DNA of 64,000 bases from positions 37,885-101,884 of the forward strand of contig DASSRJ010000064.1 of assembly GCA_035701845.1 (NCBI GenBank), given 5' to 3'. The notes under the pieces were generated by a model. It was not told the DNA's origin and ran no database searches. It was given only the letters and a program-made list of their open reading frames with translations. Below are positions 16,815 through 25,445 of the stretch, piece by piece (the stretch's first letter is position 1; every line of letters begins with the position of its first letter). A program made the translations under genes and the position numbers. The DNA comes from Pseudolabrys sp035701845 (GTDB taxonomy: Bacteria; Pseudomonadota; Alphaproteobacteria; Rhizobiales; Xanthobacteraceae).

Positions 16815-18239
16815 ATGAGCAAATTCGGGGGCCTTTTCGCCCGCAGAGCCGGACTCTACGACAAACCGGCCGACCCGACGCCAACCGCAGTCCCCGACAA
16901 TCCGCTCGAACTCGACGAAGAGCTTTTCACCGCGCTTGGCGCCCAGCTTGGCGGCGAGAATGAATCGCTGCGCAACCTGCTGCTTGATGCCAATGCCAAG
17001 ATCGGCGAACTCGACACCATCAAAAATGCCGTCGGCAAGCTTGTCGACCCCGTGAGCAAGGCGCTGCGCGCCTTCGAAGCCGAAAAAGCCGAAAAGATCA
17101 GCCTGCAGACGGTGCTCAACAACACACGCACCGCTTACGGCAAGCTGCGCAACGAGGTTGCCGAACTCGAGAAGAAGGCCAACCTTTCGGAAAAGGAATG
17201 CCTGGCGCTGCGTCAGGAGCTTACGACGACACAGAACCTGCTTCGCACGCTCGAGGCTACGAAAGCGGAAATCGCCATCGATATCGCCGCGAGACGCGCG
17301 CAGATCGTTGATCTCGAAGCACGGCTTGCGCAGGAGACCGGCGAAGGCAAGGCGCTGCGCGAAGAAAACCGCAGGCTCGATGAGCGGTTCTCGGGCGCGG
17401 ACAAGCGCGTGATGGCGCTTGAATCGGAACTTAACGGGGCGCGCCAGCGCCTGCTGATGCTCGAGGACGAAAAGCGCGCCCAGCAGATTTCGCTCGACAA
17501 GATCAGTGCCGAGGCGGCCCGCCTGTCGCGCAAACTTGCCGAAACCGAAGCCGCCCTGACGGCGGCGCAAGGGCGTTTGCGGCACGTGGAGGGCACCGTC
17601 GCCGAGCTCAATACCGAACGAACCCGCCTTACGGCCGCGCTGGACGAAGCGAACGAGCGCCACGAGCACGAGCTGACAACCCGGCGCATGCGGTTCGACG
17701 CCCTGCAGGCGCGCGCTTCCGCGAGCGAGAAGCTGCTCGGCGAGGCACGCGAGCACTTGCTGGCCCGCGCCGACGAGATCCGAACGTACGATCGGCGCGC
17801 CGGCGAACTTGCGCTCGAGCGCGATGCCTTGCAGGCACGCGTCGCCGACCTGGAGGCCGAGCGCATCCAGCGGGAGTCCCAGTTCAGGGAAGTCGATCAG
17901 GCCCGCGCAACGCTTGTCGAACGCAGCACCGCCCTCGCCCGCGCTTTCACGGCAAAGGAAGCGGCGCTGACGCGTGCCGAGGACACGATCGCTGCGCTCA
18001 ACGAGCAGATCACCGCGCTGGAAGCCGCTCGTGCAGCTGAAAAGCAGGCGGCCGATCAACGGATCGAGGAGCTCAGCACCTCGCTCCGGCGCGAGCAGAT
18101 GCAATGCTCGGTCGTCGAGGGCGCCCTCGAAACCGCCCGCAAGGATTTTGCGCGGCTGATGCGCGAGGCTATGGCGCTCCAGCGCGAGCAGGCAGGGCCC
18201 GACGATTCTGCGCTGCTGCGCCCGGCCAACGCGGCCTGA
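16815..18239 (+). CDS. Long coiled-coil protein, crescentin-like (paralogue 2)
   Basis: The 474-aa product has the same plan as the protein at 13913: a short head (MSKFGGLFARRAGLYDKPAD), then an acidic/leucine heptad rod from about residue 45 to 455 and a brief tail. Aligned landmarks include GGENESLRNLLLDANAKIGE versus the GEENEVLRNLLSD block of paralogue 1, and VVEGALETARKDFARL at the end. The start follows AGGGGATCACC. The last base abuts the end of the convergent VWA gene. Two filament-type paralogues may co-polymerise or mark different sites; this is inference. Confidence 0.7.
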   Translation: MSKFGGLFARRAGLYDKPADPTPTAVPDNPLELDEELFTALGAQLGGENESLRNLLLDANAKIGELDTIKNAVGKLVDPVSKALRAFEAEKAEKISLQTVLNNTRTAYGKLRNEVAELEKKANLSEKECLALRQELTTTQNLLRTLEATKAEIAIDIAARRAQIVDLEARLAQETGEGKALREENRRLDERFSGADKRVMALESELNGARQRLLMLEDEKRAQQISLDKISAEAARLSRKLAETEAALTAAQGRLRHVEGTVAELNTERTRLTAALDEANERHEHELTTRRMRFDALQARASASEKLLGEAREHLLARADEIRTYDRRAGELALERDALQARVADLEAERIQRESQFREVDQARATLVERSTALARAFTAKEAALTRAEDTIAALNEQITALEAARAAEKQAADQRIEELSTSLRREQMQCSVVEGALETARKDFARLMREAMALQREQAGPDDSALLRPANAA

Positions 18240-19415
18240 TTAGCGCACCAGCTCGCGCATCGCGCGGTCGAGTCCCTCGAGTGTCAGCGGAAACATTCGC
18301 CCGCCCATGAGCTGACGAACCATGCTGATCGACTGCGTGAAGTCCCACTCCTTCTCAGGCACCGGGTTGAGCCAGACGCAAGCGGGATAAGTGCGCATCA
18401 TGCGTTCCAGCCAAAGCGCGCCGGGTTCGTCGTTGAAGTGCTCCACCGAGCCGCCCGGCGCGACGATCTCGTAGGGTGACATCGAGGCGTCACCGACAAA
18501 GATCACCTTGTAGTCGTGCGGATAGGTGTGGAGCACGTCCCAGGTCGGCGTGGTTTCCTGGAAACGGCGGCGGTTTTCCTTCCACACGCGCTCGTACGGG
18601 CAATTGTGGAAATAGAAATACTGAAGGTGCTTGAACTCGCTGCGCGCCGCCGAAAACAGCTCTTCGGTTGCCTTGATGTGCCAGTCCATCGAGCCGCCGA
18701 TGTCGAAGAACAAGAGCACCTTCACGGCGTTGTGCCGCTCCGGCCGCATCAGAATATCGAGATAGCCCTTGTGGGCGGTGCCCCTGATGGTGCCGTCGAG
18801 ATCGAGCTCCTCCGGTGCGCCGGTGCGCGCAAATTTTCGCAACCGGCGGAGCGCCAGCTTGATGTTGCGCGTGCCGATCTCGACCTCGTCGTCGAGATCC
18901 TTGAACTCGCGCCTGTCCCAGACCTTGACCGCACGGAAGTTGCGGTTCTCGTCCTGACCGATGCGTACGCCCTCCGGATTATAGCCATAGGCCCCGTAAG
19001 GCGACGTGCCGGCGGTACCGATCCATTTCGAGCCGCCCTGGTGGCGCTTCTTCTGCTCGGCGAGGCGCTTGCGCAGGGTCTCAAGCAGTTTGTCGAGGCC
19101 GCCCATGGCCTCGATCTGCTTTTTTTCTTCCTCTGTCAGGTATTTTTCGGCGAGCTTTTTCAGCCATTCCGCCGGAATGTCGGCTTCGATCAGCCCGTCG
19201 ACCGTCTCCAGCCCTTTGAACACGTGACCGAACACGCGATCGAACTTGTCGATATTGCGCTCGTCCTTCACCAGCGCGGCGCGCGACAGATAGTAAAAGT
19301 CGTCGACGCGCCGCGACGCCAGATCGGCGTCCATGGCCTCGAGCAGCGTCAAATACTCGCGCAGGGTCACCGGCACGCCGGCCTGTTTGAGCTCCTGGAA
19401 GAAACTGACGAACAT
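18240..19415 (-). CDS. VWA-domain protein (CoxE-like), likely MoxR partner
   Basis: The 391-aa cytoplasmic protein has a helical N-terminal half (FFQELKQAGVPVTLREYLTL) and a C-terminal von Willebrand A domain. The MIDAS site reads DIGGSMD (residues 238-244) rather than the textbook DxSxS, with Gly at the third position. The later VIFVGDASMSPYEI supplies the remaining metal-site acidic residue. CoxE-type proteins act with MoxR/CoxD ATPases in enzyme maturation. The matching ATPase is at 8961-9806, 8.4 kb away on the other strand. A metal-insertion role is inferred. Confidence 0.83.
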   Translation of the reverse strand: MFVSFFQELKQAGVPVTLREYLTLLEAMDADLASRRVDDFYYLSRAALVKDERNIDKFDRVFGHVFKGLETVDGLIEADIPAEWLKKLAEKYLTEEEKKQIEAMGGLDKLLETLRKRLAEQKKRHQGGSKWIGTAGTSPYGAYGYNPEGVRIGQDENRNFRAVKVWDRREFKDLDDEVEIGTRNIKLALRRLRKFARTGAPEELDLDGTIRGTAHKGYLDILMRPERHNAVKVLLFFDIGGSMDWHIKATEELFSAARSEFKHLQYFYFHNCPYERVWKENRRRFQETTPTWDVLHTYPHDYKVIFVGDASMSPYEIVAPGGSVEHFNDEPGALWLERMMRTYPACVWLNPVPEKEWDFTQSISMVRQLMGGRMFPLTLEGLDRAMRELVR

Positions 19416-19533
19416 ACGCCCGCTTTCTATGGGCCATATCGGCGTTAACGGCCCGGAGGTTTGTCCCCTAGTCAGGAAATCGTCAAGGCGGTATCAAACC
19501 ACCAATAATAAAGAAGGTTCCGGGAGGATTCAG

Positions 19534-20895
19534 ATGCCAATGCGCGATCGCGCCCGGTGGGCGTTTGCCGTCGTATTTTCGATGGCATTGCTCAGCGCGC
19601 CGGCAATCTGGAACCGCTTTCCCCTGCTGCAATATGACACCGGCGGCTACCTCGCGCGCTGGTACGAGCCCTATCTGGTGCCGAGCCGCGCCGTCGCCTA
19701 CGGATTGATCCTCAATGCGGGTGCGGCCCTGTCGTTCTGGCCGGTGGTGCTCGGGCAAAGCGCCCTCACGGCGTGGGTCATCGCGCTGATTTTGCGCGTG
19801 CATGGCCTCGGCGGGCGGCCGGGATTGCTCGCCGGCATCGTTGCCACGCTGTCGATTTTCTCCACCTTGCCCTGGCTCACCGCGATTTTGCTCACGGACA
19901 TTTTCGCCGGGCTCGCGGTGCTTGCACTTTATCTCCTCCTGTTTCGCGCCGATGAGCTTACGCGACGCGAACAGATCGGCCTTGTGGTTCTGGTCGCGGT
20001 TTCCGTCGCGACGCACAGTGCAACATTTGCCGTGCTGCTGATGTTGCTGGCCGGAGCCGTCCTGGTGTCATTCATCGCGCCAGACCGGCTGCCGCGGCGC
20101 CGCTTTGGCAACGGTGCCCTTGCGATTGCGCTCGGCGCGCTACTCGTGTTTGGCGCCAACGCCGCCGTCACCAGGCAGTTGACCTGGACGCCCGGCGGGT
20201 TTGCGCTTTCGTTCGGGCGCATGCTGCAGGACGGCATCGTCAAGAAATATCTCGACGAGCACTGCCCGAAAGCACGCCTTGTGCTTTGCGCCTACAAGGA
20301 CGAACTGCCGCGCGATGCCGACGAATGGTTCTGGGGCAGCCCTCTGTTCGACAAACTTGGCCGCTTCGCGGGGCTCGATCACGAGATGGAGCAGATCGCA
20401 TTGGCGAGCGTCGCCGAATATCCGCTGCTGCAGATCAAGACTGCCGCCATAGCAACGGCCCGGCAATTGATCGACGTCCGCACCGGAGAAGGCGTTGTGA
20501 ACTCGATCTGGCATACCTACGGGATCGTCGAACGCTATCGTCCGGGCCTTGTCGCCGAAATGCGTGCGGCGCGCCAGCAGCGCGGCGAAATCGACTTTAC
20601 GATGATCAACCGCGTGCACTACCCGGTGGCGCTTGCCTGCCTGCTGCTGCTCCCGCTGATCGGCGGCTACATGCTCAGACGACCGGAAACGAGAGAAATC
20701 GGCGAGCTGGCCACGGTATGCCTGTTTGCATTGCTGGCGAATGCCTTCATTTGCGGCACCCTGTCGAACCCGCATGACCGATACGGCGCGCGCCTGATCT
20801 GGCTGGCGGTGGCTGTCACGGCGATCGCTGCGGTACGCCTGTACGAGGAACGCCGGCGGCTGCGCGCCGCCGCGCTTGCGCCGTCTCCCCCGTAG
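19534..20895 (+). CDS. Polytopic integral membrane protein, unknown function
   Basis: The 453-aa protein has about ten hydrophobic segments and a soluble region near residues 225-330. The start at 19534 was chosen because GGGAGG lies 7 bases upstream; the frame itself stays open to 19333. A motif in the first loop (FPLLQYDTGGYLARWYEPYL) contains an Asp between helices 1 and 2, as in glycosyltransferases of the GT-C fold (arabinosyltransferase/mannosyltransferase type). No specific family could be assigned. Its neighbours do not explain it. Confidence 0.65.
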   Translation: MPMRDRARWAFAVVFSMALLSAPAIWNRFPLLQYDTGGYLARWYEPYLVPSRAVAYGLILNAGAALSFWPVVLGQSALTAWVIALILRVHGLGGRPGLLAGIVATLSIFSTLPWLTAILLTDIFAGLAVLALYLLLFRADELTRREQIGLVVLVAVSVATHSATFAVLLMLLAGAVLVSFIAPDRLPRRRFGNGALAIALGALLVFGANAAVTRQLTWTPGGFALSFGRMLQDGIVKKYLDEHCPKARLVLCAYKDELPRDADEWFWGSPLFDKLGRFAGLDHEMEQIALASVAEYPLLQIKTAAIATARQLIDVRTGEGVVNSIWHTYGIVERYRPGLVAEMRAARQQRGEIDFTMINRVHYPVALACLLLLPLIGGYMLRRPETREIGELATVCLFALLANAFICGTLSNPHDRYGARLIWLAVAVTAIAAVRLYEERRRLRAAALAPSPP

Positions 20896-21078
20896 TCCCG
20901 CATCGCAGCAAAGCCTGGGCGGCGCCCGACCGCCTTGGGCCTTCGCCGGATTTGGCCTAGACTTGAACCCTTACAGGTAATTTCTGGACTGCGGCCCGTG
21001 TGGCCGGTGTGTGTTCGTCGAGACGCGGACCGTAAGTCCGCGCTCAAGCGTCCGCCGCGAGCGGAGGGGGAGACGTCC

Positions 21079-21540
21079 ATGGCAATTAAATCACTCACTG
21101 TGAACGGCAAACGCGTGCCCGTTACCTACAATGACCCGCAGATGCCGTTGCTCTATGTGCTGCGCAACGACCTCGGTCTGCATGGTCCGCGCTTCGGCTG
21201 CGGCCTGGGCCAATGTGGTGCCTGCACGGTGCACATCGATGGTGCGGCCGTGCGCTCGTGCATCACGCCGCTTTCAGCGGTCGATGTGAACAAGAAGATT
21301 GTCACGCTGGAAGGTCTCGGCACGCCGGAAAAGCCGCACCGGGTGCAGAAGGCCTTTATCGACGAGCAGGCCGCGCAATGCGGCTACTGCATCAACGGCA
21401 TGATCATGGAGTCGGTGGCGTTCCTCGCCAGGAACAGGAAGCCGACCGAAGCCGCAATCAAGGATGCGCTTGCCAACAACCTGTGCCGTTGCGGCACCCA
21501 TGCCCGCATCGTGCGCGCCGTCAAGCGCGCGTCGGCGTAA
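21079..21540 (+). CDS. 2Fe-2S subunit of a molybdenum hydroxylase (IorA/CoxS type)
   Basis: This small electron-transfer subunit holds two [2Fe-2S] clusters. The 153-aa product has the plant-type ferredoxin motif CGLGQCGACTVHIDG and the C-terminal cluster motif with CGYC and CRCGTH. The start follows GGAGGGGG. The gene for the molybdopterin subunit follows after 13 bases, and there is no FAD (CoxM) subunit gene. This two-subunit layout is that of isoquinoline 1-oxidoreductase and related aldehyde-oxidising enzymes, which pass electrons to a cytochrome. Confidence 0.92.
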   Translation: MAIKSLTVNGKRVPVTYNDPQMPLLYVLRNDLGLHGPRFGCGLGQCGACTVHIDGAAVRSCITPLSAVDVNKKIVTLEGLGTPEKPHRVQKAFIDEQAAQCGYCINGMIMESVAFLARNRKPTEAAIKDALANNLCRCGTHARIVRAVKRASA

Positions 21541-21553
21541 AGAGGAGGCGCAC

Positions 21554-23761
21554 ATGAACATTCAGATATCGCGGCGCGACGCCCTGCTCGGCTCCGGCGC
21601 CCTCGTCGTCAGCTTCGCGCTGGCCGATTCATTGACCGGCGTGCAGGCACAAACAACGGCCAAGCCGCTTGCCCTGACTGAAGTCGACTCCTTCCTTGCC
21701 ATCGACAAGACTGGCAAGGTCACCGTCTATTCCGGCAAGGTCGATCTTGGTACCGGGGTCACGACTGCGTTGCGCCAGATCGTGGCGGACGAGCTCGACG
21801 TGCCGCTCAGCCGTATCGAGCTGATCACCGGCGACACCATGCTCACGCCCGACCAGGGCACAACCTGGGCCAGCGTCACCATTCAGGTCGGCGGGATGCA
21901 ATTACGGCAGGCCGCCGCCGTTGCACGCCAGGCGTTGCTCGCGGAAGCTGCCAAGAAGCTCGGCACCGATAACCTCACCGTTGCCGACGGCGTCATCATG
22001 GCCGGTGGCCGCAAGAAGGTCAGCTACGGCGAACTGATCGGCGGCAAGAGCTTCTCGATCAAGCTCGACCCCAAGCAGCCGGTGAAGGAGAAGTCGCCGA
22101 AGGACTACAAGATCGTCGGCAAATCGACGCCGCGGGTCGACATTCCCGACAAGGTCACCGGGCGCTTCACCTACATGCAGGACTTCCGGGTGCCCGGCAT
22201 GCTCTACGGCCGCGTTGTTCGGCCGCCGGCTATCGGCGCCAAGCTCGAAAAGGTCGACGAGTCCGCGACCAAGAAAATCCCCGGCGTCGCCCGGGTCGTG
22301 CGCGAGGGCAATTTCCTCGGCGTCGTTGCAACCAATGAGTGGGACGCGATCCGCGGCGCGGATGCGCTCAAGGTCACCTGGTCGAAATCTGAAACGCTGC
22401 CCGACCAGGCGAAGCTCTGGGAATACGTCCGGGCGAGCAAAGTGGCCAAGGAGGAAGAGTACGGCAAGACCGGAAACACCGCCGAAGCCATGGCGAAAGA
22501 TGGCGTCAAGATCATCAAGGCGACTTATGACTTCGCCATCAATACTCACGGCTCGATCGGACCGTCCTGCGCAGTTGCCGAATTCAAGGACGGCGCCCTC
22601 ACATCGTGGTCCGCGTCGCAGGCAACGCACGCGCTGCGCAAGCAGCTCGCGCAGATGTTCTCGCTGCCGCTCGAGAAGGTGCGCTGCATCTATATCGAGG
22701 GCTCCGGCTGCTATGGCCGCAATGGTCACGAAGATGCGGCGGCCGACGCCGCGCTGCTGTCGAAAATCGTCGGCACGCCGGTGCGCGTCCAGTGGTCGCG
22801 CGCCGACGAGCACGGTTGGGATCCGAAAGGTCCGCCGACTCTGATGGACATGCGCGCCAGCATGGATGCGCAAGGCAATGTTACGGCCTGGGAAGGCGAC
22901 TTCTACATGCCGCAGCAGACGCCGGGCGGATTCTTCGTGCCGCTTGTCGCTGCGACATTGTCCGGCATGCCGGCCGCCAACCATATTGCGCCCGGCAACG
23001 TGTTTCAGAACTCGGCGATCGGATACAAGTTTCCCAATACAAGATCGGTGTGCAAGCGGCTGGAGACAACGCCGTTCCGCCCGTCCTGGATCAGGACGCC
23101 GGGGCGCATGCAGAACACTTATGCCAACGAATGCTTCATGGACGAGCTCGCCGCGGCGGCCAACATGGATCCACTTGAGTTCCGCCGGAAGTATCTCGAC
23201 GACAAGCGGGGGCTCGAACTGCTCGAGCGCCTGGCGGCACTCGCCAAGTGGGAGAAACGGCCGTCTCCGCTGAAGAACGCAAGCGGCACCGTCGGAAAAG
23301 GACGCGGAATCTCTTACGTCAAATATGAGCTTGTGCGCACCTATATCGGCGCGGTTGCAGAGGTGGAGGTCGACCGGCGCACCGGCGTCATCCGGGTGCC
23401 GAAGTTCACGCTCGTGCACGACTGCGGCCAGATCATCAATCCCGACGGCCTGAAGAACCAGATCGAGGGGAACGTGATCCAGACCGTGAGCCGGACATTG
23501 ATAGAGGAGTTGAAGTTCGACCGATCGCAGGTGACCAGCCTCGATTGGGCGAGCTATCCGATCCTCAAGTTCCCGCAAGTGCCCGACATCGTGATCGAGC
23601 TCATCGACCGGCCAAACGAAAAACCGTGGGGTGCGGGCGAGCCCGCCGCCGCGGTGATTCCTGCCGCGATCTCGAACGCGGTTTTCGACGCGACCGGCGT
23701 CCGGCTGCGATCGATCCCTTACACGCCGGCCAAGGTCCTCGCGGCAATGCATGCCATCTGA
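21554..23761 (+). CDS. Molybdopterin-binding subunit of a xanthine-dehydrogenase-family hydroxylase (IorB type)
   Basis: The 735-aa catalytic subunit begins MNIQISRRDALLGSGALVVS, a twin-arginine signal, so the complex is probably folded in the cytoplasm and exported to the periplasm with its small subunit. Family landmarks include VYSGKVDLGTGVTTALRQI, EGSGCYGRNGHEDAAADAAL and, at the active site near the C-terminus, KPWGAGEPAAAVIPAAISN with the catalytic Glu. The substrate could be an N-heterocycle or an aldehyde. The start follows AGAGGAGGC. The MoxR and VWA genes in this window may assist its maturation; this is inference. Confidence 0.9.
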   Translation: MNIQISRRDALLGSGALVVSFALADSLTGVQAQTTAKPLALTEVDSFLAIDKTGKVTVYSGKVDLGTGVTTALRQIVADELDVPLSRIELITGDTMLTPDQGTTWASVTIQVGGMQLRQAAAVARQALLAEAAKKLGTDNLTVADGVIMAGGRKKVSYGELIGGKSFSIKLDPKQPVKEKSPKDYKIVGKSTPRVDIPDKVTGRFTYMQDFRVPGMLYGRVVRPPAIGAKLEKVDESATKKIPGVARVVREGNFLGVVATNEWDAIRGADALKVTWSKSETLPDQAKLWEYVRASKVAKEEEYGKTGNTAEAMAKDGVKIIKATYDFAINTHGSIGPSCAVAEFKDGALTSWSASQATHALRKQLAQMFSLPLEKVRCIYIEGSGCYGRNGHEDAAADAALLSKIVGTPVRVQWSRADEHGWDPKGPPTLMDMRASMDAQGNVTAWEGDFYMPQQTPGGFFVPLVAATLSGMPAANHIAPGNVFQNSAIGYKFPNTRSVCKRLETTPFRPSWIRTPGRMQNTYANECFMDELAAAANMDPLEFRRKYLDDKRGLELLERLAALAKWEKRPSPLKNASGTVGKGRGISYVKYELVRTYIGAVAEVEVDRRTGVIRVPKFTLVHDCGQIINPDGLKNQIEGNVIQTVSRTLIEELKFDRSQVTSLDWASYPILKFPQVPDIVIELIDRPNEKPWGAGEPAAAVIPAAISNAVFDATGVRLRSIPYTPAKVLAAMHAI

Positions 23762-23779
23762 CAATCGCTGCAATAGCGA

Positions 23780-23808
23780 AGCGCCCCACCGGGGCGCTCC
23801 GTTCTTTT
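23780..23808 (+). terminator. Rho-independent terminator after the IorB-type gene
   Basis: A perfect 8-bp stem (agcgcccc 23780-23787, ggggcgct 23791-23798) with a 3-base loop is followed by CCGTTCTTTT. It ends the two-gene hydroxylase unit and lies just before the binding-protein gene at 23822. Confidence 0.75.
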
Positions 23809-23821
23809 GGAAGGAAAGACA

Positions 23822-24634
23822 ATGACCACCGCCAGTCGCGCGGGCGCCCTTGTCGCAACTGTCATTCTTTCCGGCGGAATTGCCATGCCAGCCAAGGCAG
23901 ACCTCGTCAAAGAGCTCATACCCACCGGCAAGCTGCGCGTGGCGATCGCGATCGCTCCTGCCCCGTCCGCACTTTACGCGGTCAAGGATGGCACGACCGG
24001 CAAGTTCCGCGGCGTCACCGTCGACCTTGGCGCTGCGTTGGCACGGAAGCTGGGCGTGCCGGTCGAATTCCTCCCGCATCTTGCATCCGGCGAGATCCAG
24101 AATTCGGCCGCGAGCGGAAAATGGGACGTGACTTTCATGCCGGTCGACGACGAGCGCAAGAAGTTCGTCGACTTCGGCAACGCCTATCATCTCCTGCAGA
24201 GCACATATCTGGTGGCACCCGGTTCAAAGCTCACGAAAGTCGAGGACGCAAACGCTCCCGGCGTTCGTATTGGCGGCGTCGCCAATACCGCAACGTTCCG
24301 CGCCACCCAGCGCACCGCGCCGAAGGCGACCTTCATCACCGTCGCCGGCGTGGACGCGGCGATCGCTGCAATGAATGCCGGCGAAATCGACTGCATCGCA
24401 CTGTCGCGCGAGTCGCTTTCCGGGCTGGTTACGAAGATTCCCGGCTCGCGCATGCTCGAAGGCGGGTTCCTCAATTCATCGACCGCCGTCGCCGTGCCGA
24501 AAGACAAGCCGGACGCTCTCGCCTATGTCAGCGCCTTCATCGAAGAGGCGAAAGCGAATGGCCTGGTCCGCAAGGCGCTGGATGCAATGAACCTGCAAAA
24601 CTCCCAGGTGGCGCCCGCCGGGATGAAACCCTGA
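23822..24634 (+). CDS. Periplasmic solute-binding protein, ABC-transporter type (SBP_bac_3), copy 1
   Basis: The 270-aa product has an N-terminal signal peptide (ALVATVILSGGIAMPAKA) and the family 3 binding-protein fold. Recognisable blocks are GKLRVAIAIAPAPSALYAVK, FRGVTVDLGAALARKLGVPV and DVTFMPVDDERKKFVDFG. The start follows GGAAGGAAAG. A close paralogue follows at 24699. No permease or ATPase gene is nearby, so the transporter, if any, is encoded elsewhere or the protein is a receptor. The ligand is not readable. Confidence 0.85.
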   Translation: MTTASRAGALVATVILSGGIAMPAKADLVKELIPTGKLRVAIAIAPAPSALYAVKDGTTGKFRGVTVDLGAALARKLGVPVEFLPHLASGEIQNSAASGKWDVTFMPVDDERKKFVDFGNAYHLLQSTYLVAPGSKLTKVEDANAPGVRIGGVANTATFRATQRTAPKATFITVAGVDAAIAAMNAGEIDCIALSRESLSGLVTKIPGSRMLEGGFLNSSTAVAVPKDKPDALAYVSAFIEEAKANGLVRKALDAMNLQNSQVAPAGMKP

Positions 24635-24698
24635 ATGCGGCATGCTATGCGGGAGACCCGCGCTTCGCTTCAGTCCCCGTTTTTTGGAGTTCGTATCG

Positions 24699-25445
24699 AT
24701 GGTCGACGCCGCTGTTTCGCAGCAACTCACCCCCACCGGAAAACTTCGTGTTGCCATCGCCATAGCCCCGGCACCCTCGGCGCAGTTCGCCATCAAAGAC
24801 GAGGCGACCGGCGCCTACCGTGGCGTTGCCGTCATTCTCGGGAAAGCGCTCGCACAACGGCTCGGTGTCGAGGCTGAGCTTGTCGTCCACAACGGCTCCG
24901 GCGAGGTGCAGAATTCGGCCGCCGACAACAAATGGGACGTCGCTTTTCTGCCGGTGGACGATGAACGCAGGAAATTCGTCGATTTCGGCAATGCCTACCA
25001 CCTCCTGCAAAGCACCTATCTGGTCGCGCCTGATGCAAATCTGAACGCGGTGAGCGACGCCAATCGTCCCGGCGTGCGCATAGGCGGCGTCGCCAATACT
25101 GCGACCTTTCGCACGTCGAACAAGACGGCGCCGAGCGCAACCCACACCGGATTCGAAAAGGCAGATGAAGCGGTGGCGGCCTTGCGCGACGGTAAGCTCG
25201 ATGCGATCGCTTTTTCCCGCGAGTCGCTCACCGGCCTGCAGACCAAAGTGCCCGGCTCGCGCATCCTCGATGGCGGTTTCATGAATTCGACGACGTCGGT
25301 CGCTGTACCGAAAGCAAAGCCGGCGGCACTCGCCTATGTGAGCGAATTCATCGAGGAGGCGAAAGCATCGGGTCTCGTGCGCAAGGCTTTCGACGAGATG
25401 GGGCTCAAATCCTCCCAGGTCGCGCCTGCCGGCATGAAGTCCTAG
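24699..25445 (+). CDS. Solute-binding protein paralogue lacking a signal peptide, copy 2
   Basis: The 248-aa product is a close paralogue of the gene just upstream (shared GKLRVAIAIAPAPSAQF, SGEVQNSAADNKWDVAFLP and the ending KSSQVAPAGMKS). It begins MVDAAVSQQLTPTGKLRV with no hydrophobic leader. An upstream in-frame ATG at 24642 also gives no signal peptide. GGAG lies 9 bases before 24699. It may therefore be cytoplasmic, or a duplicate that has lost export. The stop overlaps the stop of the convergent monooxygenase gene by 4 bases. Confidence 0.8.
   Translation: MVDAAVSQQLTPTGKLRVAIAIAPAPSAQFAIKDEATGAYRGVAVILGKALAQRLGVEAELVVHNGSGEVQNSAADNKWDVAFLPVDDERRKFVDFGNAYHLLQSTYLVAPDANLNAVSDANRPGVRIGGVANTATFRTSNKTAPSATHTGFEKADEAVAALRDGKLDAIAFSRESLTGLQTKVPGSRILDGGFMNSTTSVAVPKAKPAALAYVSEFIEEAKASGLVRKAFDEMGLKSSQVAPAGMKS

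Noticed and set aside
19726..19738. TTGATCCTCAATG, resembling a FixK box
   Set aside because: The second half-site is wrong and it lies within the coding sequence of the polytopic membrane protein.
21902..24190. A 762-codon open frame antisense to the IorB-type gene
   Set aside because: The plus-strand product has Tat signal and active-site motifs of the xanthine dehydrogenase family; the antisense product has none and crosses a terminator.
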